From the NCBI RefSeq assembly GCF_007830595.1, contig NZ_VLLD01000013.1: DNA of 64,000 nucleotides; one strand, given 5' to 3'. The DNA comes from Treponema_B putidum. Its GTDB lineage: Bacteria > Spirochaetota > Spirochaetia > Treponematales > Treponemataceae. The first letter of the stretch is position 1; every line of letters starts with the position of its first letter. Below the pieces are notes generated by a model. That model was given only the letters and a program-made list of their open reading frames with translations. It searched no databases and was not told where the DNA came from. Both the position numbers and the translations under genes were made by a program. Shown piece by piece: positions 8,826-16,989 of this stretch.

Positions 8826-9191
8826 ACAAAATCTTCTTTCATCTGTTTGGAACAGTCCGAAAAATAGGTATTCTGAAAGTTTTTAATTTCATTGAGCGTC
8901 ATAGTTTTCATAATATTCTATTCCTCTTTTTCGATACGTTTTTCATCAAGAAAAACAGGCAAGACTTCTTCAAACGCAATACCCATGCTTGCGTTTGTTT
9001 TTATTTTTGTCCTACTCAAATATCATCTCTTGTTCCTATTACAATTATACCACATTTTGTCATTTATTTGAATGGAGAGGTATTAAATTCTGGGAATTTG
9101 TTGTATAATAATTTTTACTAAGATGTATTTTAATAATAAAGAAAATATCTCTACATAACGTTGCAATGCCACAGAGAGCGAGGTTCATACA
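8826..9191. other. Intergenic region with short gene scraps
   Basis: Minus strand holds two very short frames: one ends DEKRIEKEE at about 8920, and a 23-codon frame runs from ATG 8911 to 8840. Both look like leftovers of decayed genes; neither is supported as a real gene. A TATAAT at about 9100 could serve the gene at 9192. Confidence 0.4.
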
Positions 9192-9863
9192 TTGCGAATT
9201 ATAGATAAAAACAAAGATTATTATGATTATTTGGCCCATCAGGCAGATAGTGATGACGGTGTAACATTTGATAGACGAGGTTCTATTCCTCTCAGGAATG
9301 AAGATTTTTTTAATATCTTGAGTGAACATGTCAAAAATCATAAATATTACCGCCAATATTGGCGGTTCTGGAAAGAAGAACCGGCAGAATACAATAAGTT
9401 TTTCGCAATTCGTGCCGGAATTAAGTTATTCTTAATTGGCCTTAAATTAGAAATTGATGAAACTGATTTTCGTAATTGTATTTTAAAATCTTATAAAATG
9501 GAACTTATAAAAACTTTTGAAGATTTTGATTATAGAGGGAAAATTTTGGATATAGTTTCTGTTGAGAATATAGATTCTCTTGTTACTGCGATAAATAAAA
9601 AAAAACTTGAAAATGTCAAACTTTCAGAACTGGTTATTAGAAATATCGGATTACCGGATGGCTTTTATATTTTAAAGAATATCGGCATCCCTTCTATTAT
9701 TCCTCCTGAACAAATTTACTATAGCATGGAAACTTATTTATTTTCACTTAAAAATGATAAGAACTGTGAATCAAAGGATTTAACGGATTCTGAAAAGATA
9801 GTTAATCATGGCTTTGACAAAAAAACATCTTTTAGAAATAGTAGCACAAAGAATGTATTTTAG
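9192..9863 (+). CDS. Conserved uncharacterised protein (MRIIDKNKDYYDYL type)
   Basis: 223 residues starting at TTG, placed there because GAGG lies 8 nt upstream. The N-terminus (DKNKDYYDYL, then a short Asp/Arg block) is typical of an uncharacterised protein group seen in many bacteria, often near phage or accessory genes; I know no function for it. No signal peptide, no membrane segment, so cytoplasmic. Ends 30 bp before the glutathione peroxidase gene on the same strand. Confidence 0.6.
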   Translation: MRIIDKNKDYYDYLAHQADSDDGVTFDRRGSIPLRNEDFFNILSEHVKNHKYYRQYWRFWKEEPAEYNKFFAIRAGIKLFLIGLKLEIDETDFRNCILKSYKMELIKTFEDFDYRGKILDIVSVENIDSLVTAINKKKLENVKLSELVIRNIGLPDGFYILKNIGIPSIIPPEQIYYSMETYLFSLKNDKNCESKDLTDSEKIVNHGFDKKTSFRNSSTKNVF

Positions 9864-9893
9864 TTATAATCAAAGTCTAATGGAGGTAAGAAA

Positions 9894-10436
9894 GTGACAA
9901 TATACGATTATTCGGTACAGGATGCGCAAGGGCGAAATATCCCGCTAAAAGACTATAAAGGGAAGGTTTTGTTGATTGTAAATACGGCAACAAAATGCGG
10001 TTTTACGCCGCACTACAAAGAGCTTGAACAAATGTACGAAAAATATCATGAGCAGGGCTTGGAAATAATCGATGTGCCGTGCAATCAATTCGGGGAGCAA
10101 GCACCGGGTACTAACGAACAAATCAGCGAGTTTTGCTCGCTCAATTACAACACGAAATTTCCTCAAATGAAAAAATCGGATGTAAACGGCACAAACGAAT
10201 TACCGCTGTATACGTATTTAAAAGCTCAAAAAAAATTTGAAAGTTTCGGTGAAGGTAAAACGGCACAAATGATGGACAATTTCCTTGCAAAAATCGATCC
10301 CGATTATAAAAACAATTCCGACATTAAATGGAACTTTACCAAATTCATTGCAGCGCGTGACGGCAGCATCGCCGCCCGATTTGAGCCGACGGCTCCCATG
10401 ACCGAAATTGAAGCGTGTATTGCAAAACTGATATAA
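9894..10436 (+). CDS. Glutathione peroxidase family protein (Cys form)
   Basis: 180 residues. GPx family motifs in order: VNTATKCGFTPHY with the peroxidatic Cys, then the PCNQFGEQAPGTNEQI block with the catalytic Gln, and the C-terminal WNFTKFI block with the catalytic Trp. The peroxidatic position is TGC, not TGA, so this is a Cys rather than a Sec enzyme. It reduces peroxides, in bacteria usually with thioredoxin. GTG start with GGAGG 8 nt upstream. Cytoplasmic. Confidence 0.92.
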   Translation: MTIYDYSVQDAQGRNIPLKDYKGKVLLIVNTATKCGFTPHYKELEQMYEKYHEQGLEIIDVPCNQFGEQAPGTNEQISEFCSLNYNTKFPQMKKSDVNGTNELPLYTYLKAQKKFESFGEGKTAQMMDNFLAKIDPDYKNNSDIKWNFTKFIAARDGSIAARFEPTAPMTEIEACIAKLI

Positions 10437-10443
10437 AATGCAG

Positions 10444-10483
10444 CTTTATAATAATCCACTTGATTTTTGGGATTATTATAAAG
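10444..10483. repeat. Inverted repeat after the glutathione peroxidase gene
   Basis: 14-bp perfect arms (CTTTATAATAATCC at 10444-10457 and its complement at 10470-10483) with a 12-nt loop. It lies 8 bp after the stop codon. There is no T-run, so a weak terminator or 3' stabiliser is possible. Confidence 0.7.
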
Positions 10484-10569
10484 AGAATAAACTACTCAAA
10501 GAAACAATAAAACGGAATATGAACAGATATTCTATGGAGGTATTGACCGATATATAATTTGTACAAAAT

Positions 10570-13500
10570 ATGCCCGACATATCACCCTTAGTTTTATCAT
10601 ATTTAAAAACGCTTTCTCATGAAGAACTTATCGCATTAATCCATTCTTTTGCAAATGCCCATGAAGATATTCGGTTTACCCTTGAAGAAAAAGCCGCCGT
10701 TGAAACGGCAAAAAACGAAGACGAGGCTGCCGCAGACAAGCAGCAAATGCCTCAAACGGTGCCTGCGATAAAAGCTCAGAATATATCCGCACAATCACCA
10801 CTTAGAATACCGGCAGTGGACACATCCACGACATCATCGAATGCTCTTGTTAATAGGAACAGTACGCCTCAGGAAAAAATCGATTTGTATACCTCTCTCT
10901 TTGTAGGACGGAAAGATGTCTTTGCGCTGCGCTGGTATAATGCAACGTCGAATAAAAGCGGTTATTCGCCTGTATGCGAAAACAAGTGGAAAATTGGGAA
11001 ATGCGATATGAAAAAATATTCGTGCGCCGACTGTCCTTTTAAACTGCCTGTTCCGCTGTCAGATCGATATATTTTTAACCACTTGGCAGGAAAAGATTCC
11101 GCCTGCCGCGATGTGGTCGGTTTATATCCGCTTATGGAAGGAGATGTTTGCCGATTCCTCGCATTCGACTTCGACTCGCATACGGGAAGTTCCGATGCGT
11201 GGAAAAAAGATGCGACGGCCGTACGTAAAATCTGTGCGGCGTTTTCCGTTCCCGTTTCGGTTGAAATATCGCGTTCGGGAAAAGGCGCTCACCTTTGGAT
11301 TTTTTTCAGCGAAGCTGTTGCCGCAAAACGGGCACGCAATTTCGGGAGATTGATTTTGCAGGCTGCGATGAATGAGAGGCATTCGTTATCATTTGAATCA
11401 TTCGACCGTATGTTTCCCAATCAGGATGCGATACCGAAAGACGGTTACGGCAATTTAATCGCTCTACCGCTGCAGGGGCAAGCAGTAAAAAATAAGTGCT
11501 CGGTTTTTGTGGATGAAGATTTTATTCCGTTTGGCGATCAATGGGAGTATTTAAGTTCGGTCAAAACATTGTCCGAAAAAGCCGTACAAACATGCTGCAG
11601 CGAAATTGCAAAGGCCGTACCGGAGTTTTTGCCGAATGATTTTGATGAAAGCGGAAATGATAAGGCAAACGATATTGTTAAAGCCAAAACGGCATATAAA
11701 ATTTCCAGAATACTGACGGATACTCCATCATCGAAAAATCCGCAGCTTACGCAAAAAGATTTTTCTTCGGCTGTGCACATTACGTTTTCCAACCAAATCG
11801 AAATTGAAAAAAACGGAATATCGGAACGGGCTCTGGGATTTTTCAGGCGAACATCGGTTTTCTTAAATCCTGAGTATTTTAAAAATCTTCACATGCGCCT
11901 CCCGCTGTATAATATTCCGCGTTATATCGACTGTTCCGATGAAACCGAAAACACTTTGCTTTTGCCTCGCGGCAATCTCGGTCAAATCGAAAAATTATTA
12001 AAAGATTGCAATGCGCCCTATGAAATAACGGATGCACGGGAAGCGGGTATGTGCATTGAAGTCGCTTTTACTGCGGAACTGTATGCGGAACAAAAGGCGG
12101 CTTTGCAAGCTATGCTCGAATCGGATATCGGCATTTTATCTGCGGGAACGGGCTTTGGAAAAACGATAACTGCCGCAGCCCTCATTGCGGAACGGAAAAC
12201 GAATACGATAATCCTCGTGCAGACGCACACGCTTTTGGAACAGTGGAAAAAGGCTATCAAACGGTTTTTAAATTACGAAGCGGGAACGATCGCTGCGGGA
12301 AAAGATACGTCGACGGGCATTATCGACATCGCAATCATTAAGTCGCTCACTGAAAAAAATTCGGATGCGGTAAAACCGCGGCGGCATACATACGGTATGC
12401 TTATTGTCGACGAATGTCATCACGTTTCGGCATTCGGAACGGAAAACCTAGTAAAGAGTTTCCGCTCAAAATATGTATACGGACTGACTGCAACGCCTGT
12501 CCGGCGTGACGGCCGGCAAAAGATTATCTTTATGCAGTGCGGGCCTATTCTTTATGCGACGACTGCGAAACAGATGAACAGCGTGCAAAACTTTGAACAT
12601 TATTTTATTCCGCGTTTTACGAACTTTCATATCGCTGCGGAAAATGCAGAGCATTCGAAATCTTCAATTCAAAATTATTATTCCGAAATGATAAAAGCGG
12701 AATCACGGAATTTATTAATCGTTTCAGATGTACAAACCGCCGTCAAAGCAGGACGAACGCCGCTTGTTCTTTCCGATAGGATAGAACATTTAAAATTGCT
12801 AAAAGAAAATCTAAAAGATGCAGCTGCCAATGTCATCGTGATTACAGGAAAAGGAACGCAAAAACAAAAAAAAGAACAGTTGGAAATACTCAACAAAGTT
12901 CCTGCCTCTGAATCGCTTATAGTGCTCGCGACAGGCAAGTATGCCGGAGAAGGCTTTGACAATCCGCGGCTTGATACACTTATGCTTGCAATGCCGTTTA
13001 GCTGGAAGGGTACGCTTGCACAATATTGCGGCCGCCTGCACAGAAATTTCGCAGGAAAAGAAGAAGTGTTGATTTTCGACTATGTCGATTTTCGTCTTCC
13101 GGTTTTCGACAGGATGTACCGGAATCGGCTTAAAGGCTATAAGCAACTCGGTTATACAATAAAGCCGGTTTTCGATTCAGGGAAGAAAGAAGAAGTACCA
13201 TCAAAGCTATATTCCGCCAACGACTACACAACCGATTTTATTCAAGACTGCATGGACGCAAAAAAATCGGCTATTATTTATTCACCGTACCTTTCCAAAA
13301 CGGAAGTGCAAAAATTTTTACCCCTCGTACCTAAAATTATTTCAAACGGGTGCAAAATTTTTATTATGACAAAGCTGCATGAAGATGAAGGACGGCGAAA
13401 AAAGCAACAGCAGTATATTAATATGCTCGAAACGGCGGGAGCTGCGGTTTCGGCGAAAGAGAATATTACACAAAGGTTAGCTATTTTTGATGAAAAAATT

Positions 13501-13611
13501 TTATGGTACGGCAGTATCAACTTTCTAGGATATTCGGAAGAGGAAGATTGCAGTATCCGTATCTGCAATTCGGAAATCGCGTCAGCTGTAGAAGCGGAAA
13601 TTATAAAATGA
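10570..13611 (+). CDS. TOTE-like primase-helicase with C-terminal PLD-like domain
   Basis: 1013 residues. After a charged N-terminus there is an archaeo-eukaryotic-type primase region: a zinc knuckle with Cys at about 136, 146, 152 and 155, the acidic motif FLAFDFDSH near 200, and SRSGKGAHLWIFF near 235-247. A superfamily II helicase follows: Walker A GTGFGKT near 525-531, DECHH near 613-617, and the QYCGRLHRN motif VI near 818. Residues about 880-1010 are PLD-like but degenerate: the HxK of the HKD motif reads TQR while WYGSINFLG is kept. This order matches the TOTE conflict-system core, so nucleic-acid defence is the likely role. It has no companion gene. Base composition is richer in GC than its neighbours, suggesting transfer. 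No Shine-Dalgarno; a TATAAT lies 11 nt before the ATG. Confidence 0.78.
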   Translation: MPDISPLVLSYLKTLSHEELIALIHSFANAHEDIRFTLEEKAAVETAKNEDEAAADKQQMPQTVPAIKAQNISAQSPLRIPAVDTSTTSSNALVNRNSTPQEKIDLYTSLFVGRKDVFALRWYNATSNKSGYSPVCENKWKIGKCDMKKYSCADCPFKLPVPLSDRYIFNHLAGKDSACRDVVGLYPLMEGDVCRFLAFDFDSHTGSSDAWKKDATAVRKICAAFSVPVSVEISRSGKGAHLWIFFSEAVAAKRARNFGRLILQAAMNERHSLSFESFDRMFPNQDAIPKDGYGNLIALPLQGQAVKNKCSVFVDEDFIPFGDQWEYLSSVKTLSEKAVQTCCSEIAKAVPEFLPNDFDESGNDKANDIVKAKTAYKISRILTDTPSSKNPQLTQKDFSSAVHITFSNQIEIEKNGISERALGFFRRTSVFLNPEYFKNLHMRLPLYNIPRYIDCSDETENTLLLPRGNLGQIEKLLKDCNAPYEITDAREAGMCIEVAFTAELYAEQKAALQAMLESDIGILSAGTGFGKTITAAALIAERKTNTIILVQTHTLLEQWKKAIKRFLNYEAGTIAAGKDTSTGIIDIAIIKSLTEKNSDAVKPRRHTYGMLIVDECHHVSAFGTENLVKSFRSKYVYGLTATPVRRDGRQKIIFMQCGPILYATTAKQMNSVQNFEHYFIPRFTNFHIAAENAEHSKSSIQNYYSEMIKAESRNLLIVSDVQTAVKAGRTPLVLSDRIEHLKLLKENLKDAAANVIVITGKGTQKQKKEQLEILNKVPASESLIVLATGKYAGEGFDNPRLDTLMLAMPFSWKGTLAQYCGRLHRNFAGKEEVLIFDYVDFRLPVFDRMYRNRLKGYKQLGYTIKPVFDSGKKEEVPSKLYSANDYTTDFIQDCMDAKKSAIIYSPYLSKTEVQKFLPLVPKIISNGCKIFIMTKLHEDEGRRKKQQQYINMLETAGAAVSAKENITQRLAIFDEKILWYGSINFLGYSEEEDCSIRICNSEIASAVEAEIIK

Positions 13612-13627
13612 GCCGACATATCCCGAC

Positions 13628-13653
13628 TCAAGAATATCGGGGTTCTTGATTTA
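13628..13653. terminator. Possible terminator hairpin between convergent genes
   Basis: TCAAGAA (13628-13634) and TTCTTGA (13643-13649) flank an 8-nt loop between the helicase gene and the convergent gene ending at 13668. The T-run is poor. Confidence 0.4.
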
Positions 13654-13667
13654 TGCTCAACAGGTTT

Positions 13668-14576
13668 TTACCCCATAGCTCCTACTATATATGGAATGGC
13701 TTCCGTATCATCTAATTCAACACTTTCAAAGTTCATATAATAATTATATGAACGCCCGTCTTTAAGCTGAATGAAAATGATATGGTTCGCAAAGCCGCTG
13801 TCGGGATCATACTTGTATGTTGCTTTCTTTATATCCTGTAAACTTAAGGGCGTAATATACTCTCCTGAATCTTCAGCTTCGCCGCCGATAAGTTCACAGA
13901 CAAACTGCTCCGTTTCCCCTTGAAGAATATTCATACATTGTTCCTTGATATACTGAGGCAGAATATATTGCATACAAGCGTCAACATCATGAGTATTTAA
14001 GGCAGCGGTAAAGCCTCGTGCCAAAGAATGATAATCGTTCTTCTTTTTCGGATAATCGGTAAGGCAGACAAATTTTTCATTTTGCCATTTAAAAATCATA
14101 CAATCCTGATTTTCGAGTATGACCGTAATCGCAGTTCCGCTGCGAGGCGGGAAAAAATACATATACTGACCAAGAATTTCCCAAGAAGAGCCTCCGATTT
14201 TTTTCCATAAATCCCGAATGCCGAAGTTTTCCGTTTTGGAAACTTTGCCGTTGCTGTAAAGATAAAAAGCCGGAAATAAGTCTGAATTCACTAAAATCAG
14301 TTTTCCTTTACCGCCTTTCAGATTCCAGTAACACATTTCCCAGTAGTAGATATCTCCTACGGCTTTAAAACTCACGTAGCGGTTTTCCTCATCGTATACT
14401 TCAATAAGCGGATCGAAACCATCGCTTCGCTTTATTTCGTTAAACTTAGCCGGAAATGCGCTATCGGGCAAGCGCATCAGCAGGTCTCTCAGCGTTCCTG
14501 CTTTTTCGGCAAAAACACCTGAAGTACCTACAGTCAAAATAGCAATGACCATAATTAATATAATTTTTCTTTTCAT
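13668..14576 (-). CDS. Secreted protein of unknown function
   Basis: 302 residues from ATG 14576, which follows GGGAGG at 4 nt; an ATG at 14588 would overlap that ribosome-binding site. Signal peptide MKRKIILIMVIAILTV with cleavage near VFAEKA. No family recognised. The middle is rich in Trp, Tyr and Phe, and the C-terminal third (ALNTHDVDACMQYILP) looks like a helical DUF4440/NTF2-like stretch, but this is weak. A 26-nt element shared with the 23-kb locus lies about 100 bp upstream in the same sense. Confidence 0.6.
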   Translation of the reverse strand: MKRKIILIMVIAILTVGTSGVFAEKAGTLRDLLMRLPDSAFPAKFNEIKRSDGFDPLIEVYDEENRYVSFKAVGDIYYWEMCYWNLKGGKGKLILVNSDLFPAFYLYSNGKVSKTENFGIRDLWKKIGGSSWEILGQYMYFFPPRSGTAITVILENQDCMIFKWQNEKFVCLTDYPKKKNDYHSLARGFTAALNTHDVDACMQYILPQYIKEQCMNILQGETEQFVCELIGGEAEDSGEYITPLSLQDIKKATYKYDPDSGFANHIIFIQLKDGRSYNYYMNFESVELDDTEAIPYIVGAMG

Positions 14577-14675
14577 AGAACCTCCCATTTATCGGCTATT
14601 TTATACCTGTTATATTCGGATAATATAATATGAGCCCTTTATCGTCAAGTAACTCAGGATTGCTTTATAACTACT

Positions 14676-14701
14676 AATGTTATAGGCCGGTTCCGCACAA
14701 G
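14676..14701 (-). repeat. 26-nt element, copy 1
   Basis: 25 of 26 bases match the element at 23074-23099 in the opposite strand. In both places it lies in sense orientation upstream of an exported or membrane orphan gene. Confidence 0.75.
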
Positions 14702-14727
14702 TCTTCCCGCAAGCGGTTAGCTTCTCA

Positions 14728-14792
14728 ACTCAACATTGTTTAAACTGCCACACGCTTTACCGTGTTGTCGGCTTTGAAAAAGGGTGTTAGGT
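14728..14792 (-). other. Integron attC-like site 1
   Basis: 65 nt. On the minus strand it begins ACCTAACACCC and ends AATGTTGAGT, with an internal ACACG/CGTGT hairpin. It starts 11 nt after the stop codon of the gene ending at 14803, the normal place for attC in a gene cassette. Its outer arms match less well than those of site 2. Confidence 0.55.
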
Positions 14793-14802
14793 GATATTCA
14801 TT

Positions 14803-15591
14803 TTATGGATGAATCATATCCATATTTCCAAATCCAAAAATTAGCTCGTTTTCTTTTATAACACAACATAAATCAAATTTTGTTATAAAACGAAATGATA
14901 TTTCACTATTCTTAAATATCTTCCAATCAGAACTTTTCTTATAAATTTTTTTATATTGATTATATTCTTCATTTGAAATTTTTATTATATAGTAATAAGG
15001 TAATTGCTCAATATTAGTTGGAATCCCATTTGAATATTGTTTTTCAATAATCTCAATAGATTTATCTTTAATTTGAATATCCGTTTCATGAGTAAAAAGC
15101 CATTTTATGAAATTTATATCTTTACAATCAGCAATATTCAATGTGTCCTGTAAATAATATCTACTATAAAAATCCGAATAACTATAACAATCATAGATGA
15201 TTTGTAATTCATTTAAAATATCACATCTATAGAATTTTTTAGACTCAGATTCATACATCCAATAATTATTTTGAATTTCATATTTTTTCCCTGTCAGTAA
15301 ATACTCAACTTTATATTCACCATCTATAATACAAGCTTTTTCAACATTATTTATAGAAATAAGCTTTGCCTTTTTAATTTTTCTATCCATCGATATTAAA
15401 GCATTACAGAGATCCTTATTTAAAATCGCTGACTCATCATGAGATTTCGGAATCCATCCTTTATATAGGAGAGTACTATTAGAATTATTTTCCAATAAAA
15501 TTAAAACATTCATCTCTCGTTCATCATCAGCAAAGATATTTTGCAATAAAAGTAGTAATATACACAAAATACATATTCTTTTGTTTTTCAT
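14803..15591 (-). CDS. Secreted cassette protein of unknown function
   Basis: 262 residues. Signal peptide (MKNKRICILCILLLLL core, cleavage near IFADD). No family recognised; Asn/Ile/Tyr/Lys-rich and very AT-rich. It lies between two attC-like sites (14728-14792 downstream, 15626-15691 upstream), so it is probably the single gene of one integron cassette, exported to the periplasm or beyond. Confidence 0.6.
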   Translation of the reverse strand: MKNKRICILCILLLLLQNIFADDEREMNVLILLENNSNSTLLYKGWIPKSHDESAILNKDLCNALISMDRKIKKAKLISINNVEKACIIDGEYKVEYLLTGKKYEIQNNYWMYESESKKFYRCDILNELQIIYDCYSYSDFYSRYYLQDTLNIADCKDINFIKWLFTHETDIQIKDKSIEIIEKQYSNGIPTNIEQLPYYYIIKISNEEYNQYKKIYKKSSDWKIFKNSEISFRFITKFDLCCVIKENELIFGFGNMDMIHP

Positions 15592-15625
15592 GTTCTTCTC
15601 TGAATTTCTGCACGAAAGGCAGTCC

Positions 15626-15691
15626 GCCTAACATTCGCTTAACCTGCTTTGCGGCTTGTCTGCAATGTCTGATTTGAAGCGGGTGTTAGGC
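15626..15691 (-). other. Integron attC site 2
   Basis: 66 nt. Perfect outer arms GCCTAACA/TGTTAGGC, then inner arms CGCTT/AAGCG, the two-block stem typical of attC. The stop codon TAA of the antitoxin gene is inside the GCCTAAC core site. Cassette orientation is minus, as for the neighbouring genes. Confidence 0.75.
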
Positions 15692-15985
15692 TATCTGTTT
15701 ACAATGCGGAATTTTCTCTAAATCATTTACGAGCTTTAGCTCTGCTTCTCTCAAATCCAATTCATTTTGCATATTCAGCCAGAACTTAGAAGTTGTTCCA
15801 AAGTATTTAGAAAGCCTCAATGACATTTCAACCGTTATTTTTCTTTTTCCATGAACTAAATCCAAAATTGAACTGGAAGAAACACCTAAATCTTTTGAAA
15901 GTCTATATGGAGTAATATTTAAAGGCTCGAGAAACTCTTCTAGTAAAATTTCACCAACTGTCGGTAATTCAAATCTTTTATCCAT
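15686..15985 (-). CDS. higA: HigA-type antitoxin (XRE family)
   Basis: 99 residues from ATG 15985, chosen because GGAGG lies 6 nt upstream; an upstream ATG at 16036 lacks this. HTH of the XRE/HigA kind: PTVGEILLEEFLEPLNIT, then LSKDLGVSSSSILDLVHGKR and FWLNMQNELDLREAE, the usual HigA C-terminal stretch. It neutralises the toxin encoded 13 bp upstream and probably represses the operon with it. It ends inside attC site 2, so the toxin-antitoxin pair is an integron cassette. Confidence 0.88.
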   Translation of the reverse strand: MDKRFELPTVGEILLEEFLEPLNITPYRLSKDLGVSSSSILDLVHGKRKITVEMSLRLSKYFGTTSKFWLNMQNELDLREAELKLVNDLEKIPHCKQIA

Positions 15986-15998
15986 AACACGCCTCCGT

Positions 15999-16280
15999 TT
16001 AGTGGTAATCCACAATCTGTACTTCATAAGCTTCACTGTTTAGAAACTTAAACTGTATTCTCCATTGACTATTTATTCTTATGGAACAATAGTCCTTTAA
16101 ATCCCCAAGAAGATGTTCAAATCTATTTCCTGGAGGAATTCTCAGATCATCTTCTTTTTCCGCTGAATTAATTATCAATAATTTAGCAAAGGCTCTCTTA
16201 TGTATTTCAGGCGGAAGCTTAGGTGATTTATTGCCTTTCCAGATTTTTTCCGTTTCTGAATCTGCAAATGATTTAATCAT
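15999..16280 (-). CDS. higB: HigB/RelE-family mRNA interferase toxin
   Basis: 93 residues. RelE/HigB plasmid-maintenance fold: IKSFADSETEKIWKG at the start, LGDLKDYCSIRINSQWRI with the basic residues, and FEVQIVDYH-like end (YEVQIVDYH). Toxin gene precedes antitoxin, as in HigBA. Its ATG lies 6 nt after a -10 box with no Shine-Dalgarno, so the message is predicted to be leaderless. Confidence 0.88.
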   Translation of the reverse strand: MIKSFADSETEKIWKGNKSPKLPPEIHKRAFAKLLIINSAEKEDDLRIPPGNRFEHLLGDLKDYCSIRINSQWRIQFKFLNSEAYEVQIVDYH

Positions 16281-16286
16281 AGTTAT

Positions 16287-16315
16287 ATTATCTGTTATTA
16301 AGATATATCTGTCAA
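16287..16315 (-). promoter_or_regulatory. higBA promoter with internal operator-like repeat
   Basis: Minus strand TTGACA (16310-16315), 17-bp spacer, GATAAT (16287-16292). A TATCT-n7-AGATA inverted repeat lies in the spacer and -10 region, a likely HigA or HigBA binding site. Start of transcription falls on or next to the ATG at 16280. Confidence 0.75.
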
Positions 16316-16367
16316 GTAGCTATATTTAATAGATTTTTTGTTGTGTTTTGAATCATATTTAAATTAG

Positions 16368-16679
16368 TTATTTATTTTCAGAATAAAAATTACTGTGAAA
16401 AATAACTTTCTTACCAATTTTTTCAGCAAATGCTATTTCACGTTTTACTTGTTCTCCGATATATCCATTCAGATTAACCACATAAATAGCATCTGAAATT
16501 TGTATTTTTCTATAATGGGCTTCATTAAGCTTTTTTATTTCTTCATCACTTAATTTTATTTCTTCTTCATTGTAAACACACTGTAATACACTCATATGGT
16601 GTGTCTTCTCTAATAAAAGAGCTATTTTTTTCATCTCATTTGCAAATCTCATGCTTCCACAAATCGTTACTACTTCCAA
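16368..16679 (-). CDS. Nucleoside 2-deoxyribosyltransferase-like protein
   Basis: 103 residues from TTG 16679, chosen because GGGAGG lies 8 nt upstream; longer frames would run through the attC-like half-site. Sequence EVVTICGSMRFANEM, then KIQISDAIYVVNLNGYIGEQVKREIAFAEK fits the small NDT/SLOG-like group (Rossmann-like nucleotide-binding fold). Possible roles are nucleotide hydrolysis or signalling; the substrate is not predictable. It lies upstream of HigBA in the same cassette-like block. Confidence 0.65.
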   Translation of the reverse strand: MEVVTICGSMRFANEMKKIALLLEKTHHMSVLQCVYNEEEIKLSDEEIKKLNEAHYRKIQISDAIYVVNLNGYIGEQVKREIAFAEKIGKKVIFHSNFYSENK

Positions 16680-16700
16680 ACTTTTTACCTCCCATATTAC

Positions 16701-16733
16701 CACGCCTGCGGCGTGTGAGCCTAACACCCCTCT
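16701..16733. other. attC-like half-site and hairpin at the cassette block edge
   Basis: GCCTAACACCC (16719-16729) equals one core side of attC site 2, next to a CACGCC/GGCGTG hairpin (16701-16715). No partner core was found within 100 bp, so this is a truncated or decayed site. Confidence 0.4.
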
Positions 16734-16748
16734 TCTCCCCTTCCTCAT

Positions 16749-16989
16749 AATATCATAAAAACCGGTACTTTCTATACACTATCACTACGGCAAGCACAAA
16801 CGATAAGAATCGGCGGCAGGCTGCAATGGGTAAATGACGGTTTTTCCGTATAGGGTAGGCAGAAGGTATAAAAAATGCATCTTTTATTCATTGCCAATAT
16901 AGTAAAAAAGCTCAGCTTTGTCAATGAATATTTTATTGTTCAAAAGCTCTTGCATTATAAACCTTAAGCCTGTATAATCCTTAATTGTT
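16749..16989. other. Intergenic region before murJ
   Basis: No gene seen. ATTCATTG and CAATGAAT form a long-loop inverted repeat at about 16887-16928. The murJ promoter lies at 16950-16978. Confidence 0.5.
16950..16978 (+). promoter_or_regulatory. murJ promoter
   Basis: TTGCAT (16950-16955), 17-bp spacer, TATAAT (16973-16978). The ATG lies 11 nt after the -10 box with no Shine-Dalgarno, so the leader would be only about 3-5 nt. Confidence 0.7.

Noticed and set aside
9060..9356. 98-codon minus-strand frame with hydrophobic stretches
   Set aside because: Overlaps the start of the plus-strand gene at 9192, which has a better start signal and family pattern.
9894..10436. Selenoprotein glutathione peroxidase
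   Set aside because: The peroxidatic codon is TGC; no in-frame TGA or SECIS is needed.
10541..10558. TTGACC/TATAAT-like pair before the helicase gene
   Set aside because: The two boxes are only about 5 bp apart, so they cannot form one sigma-70 promoter.
16749..16989. Possible attI or integrase-end of the cassette array
   Set aside because: No integrase frame and no second core site; only one half-site is visible.
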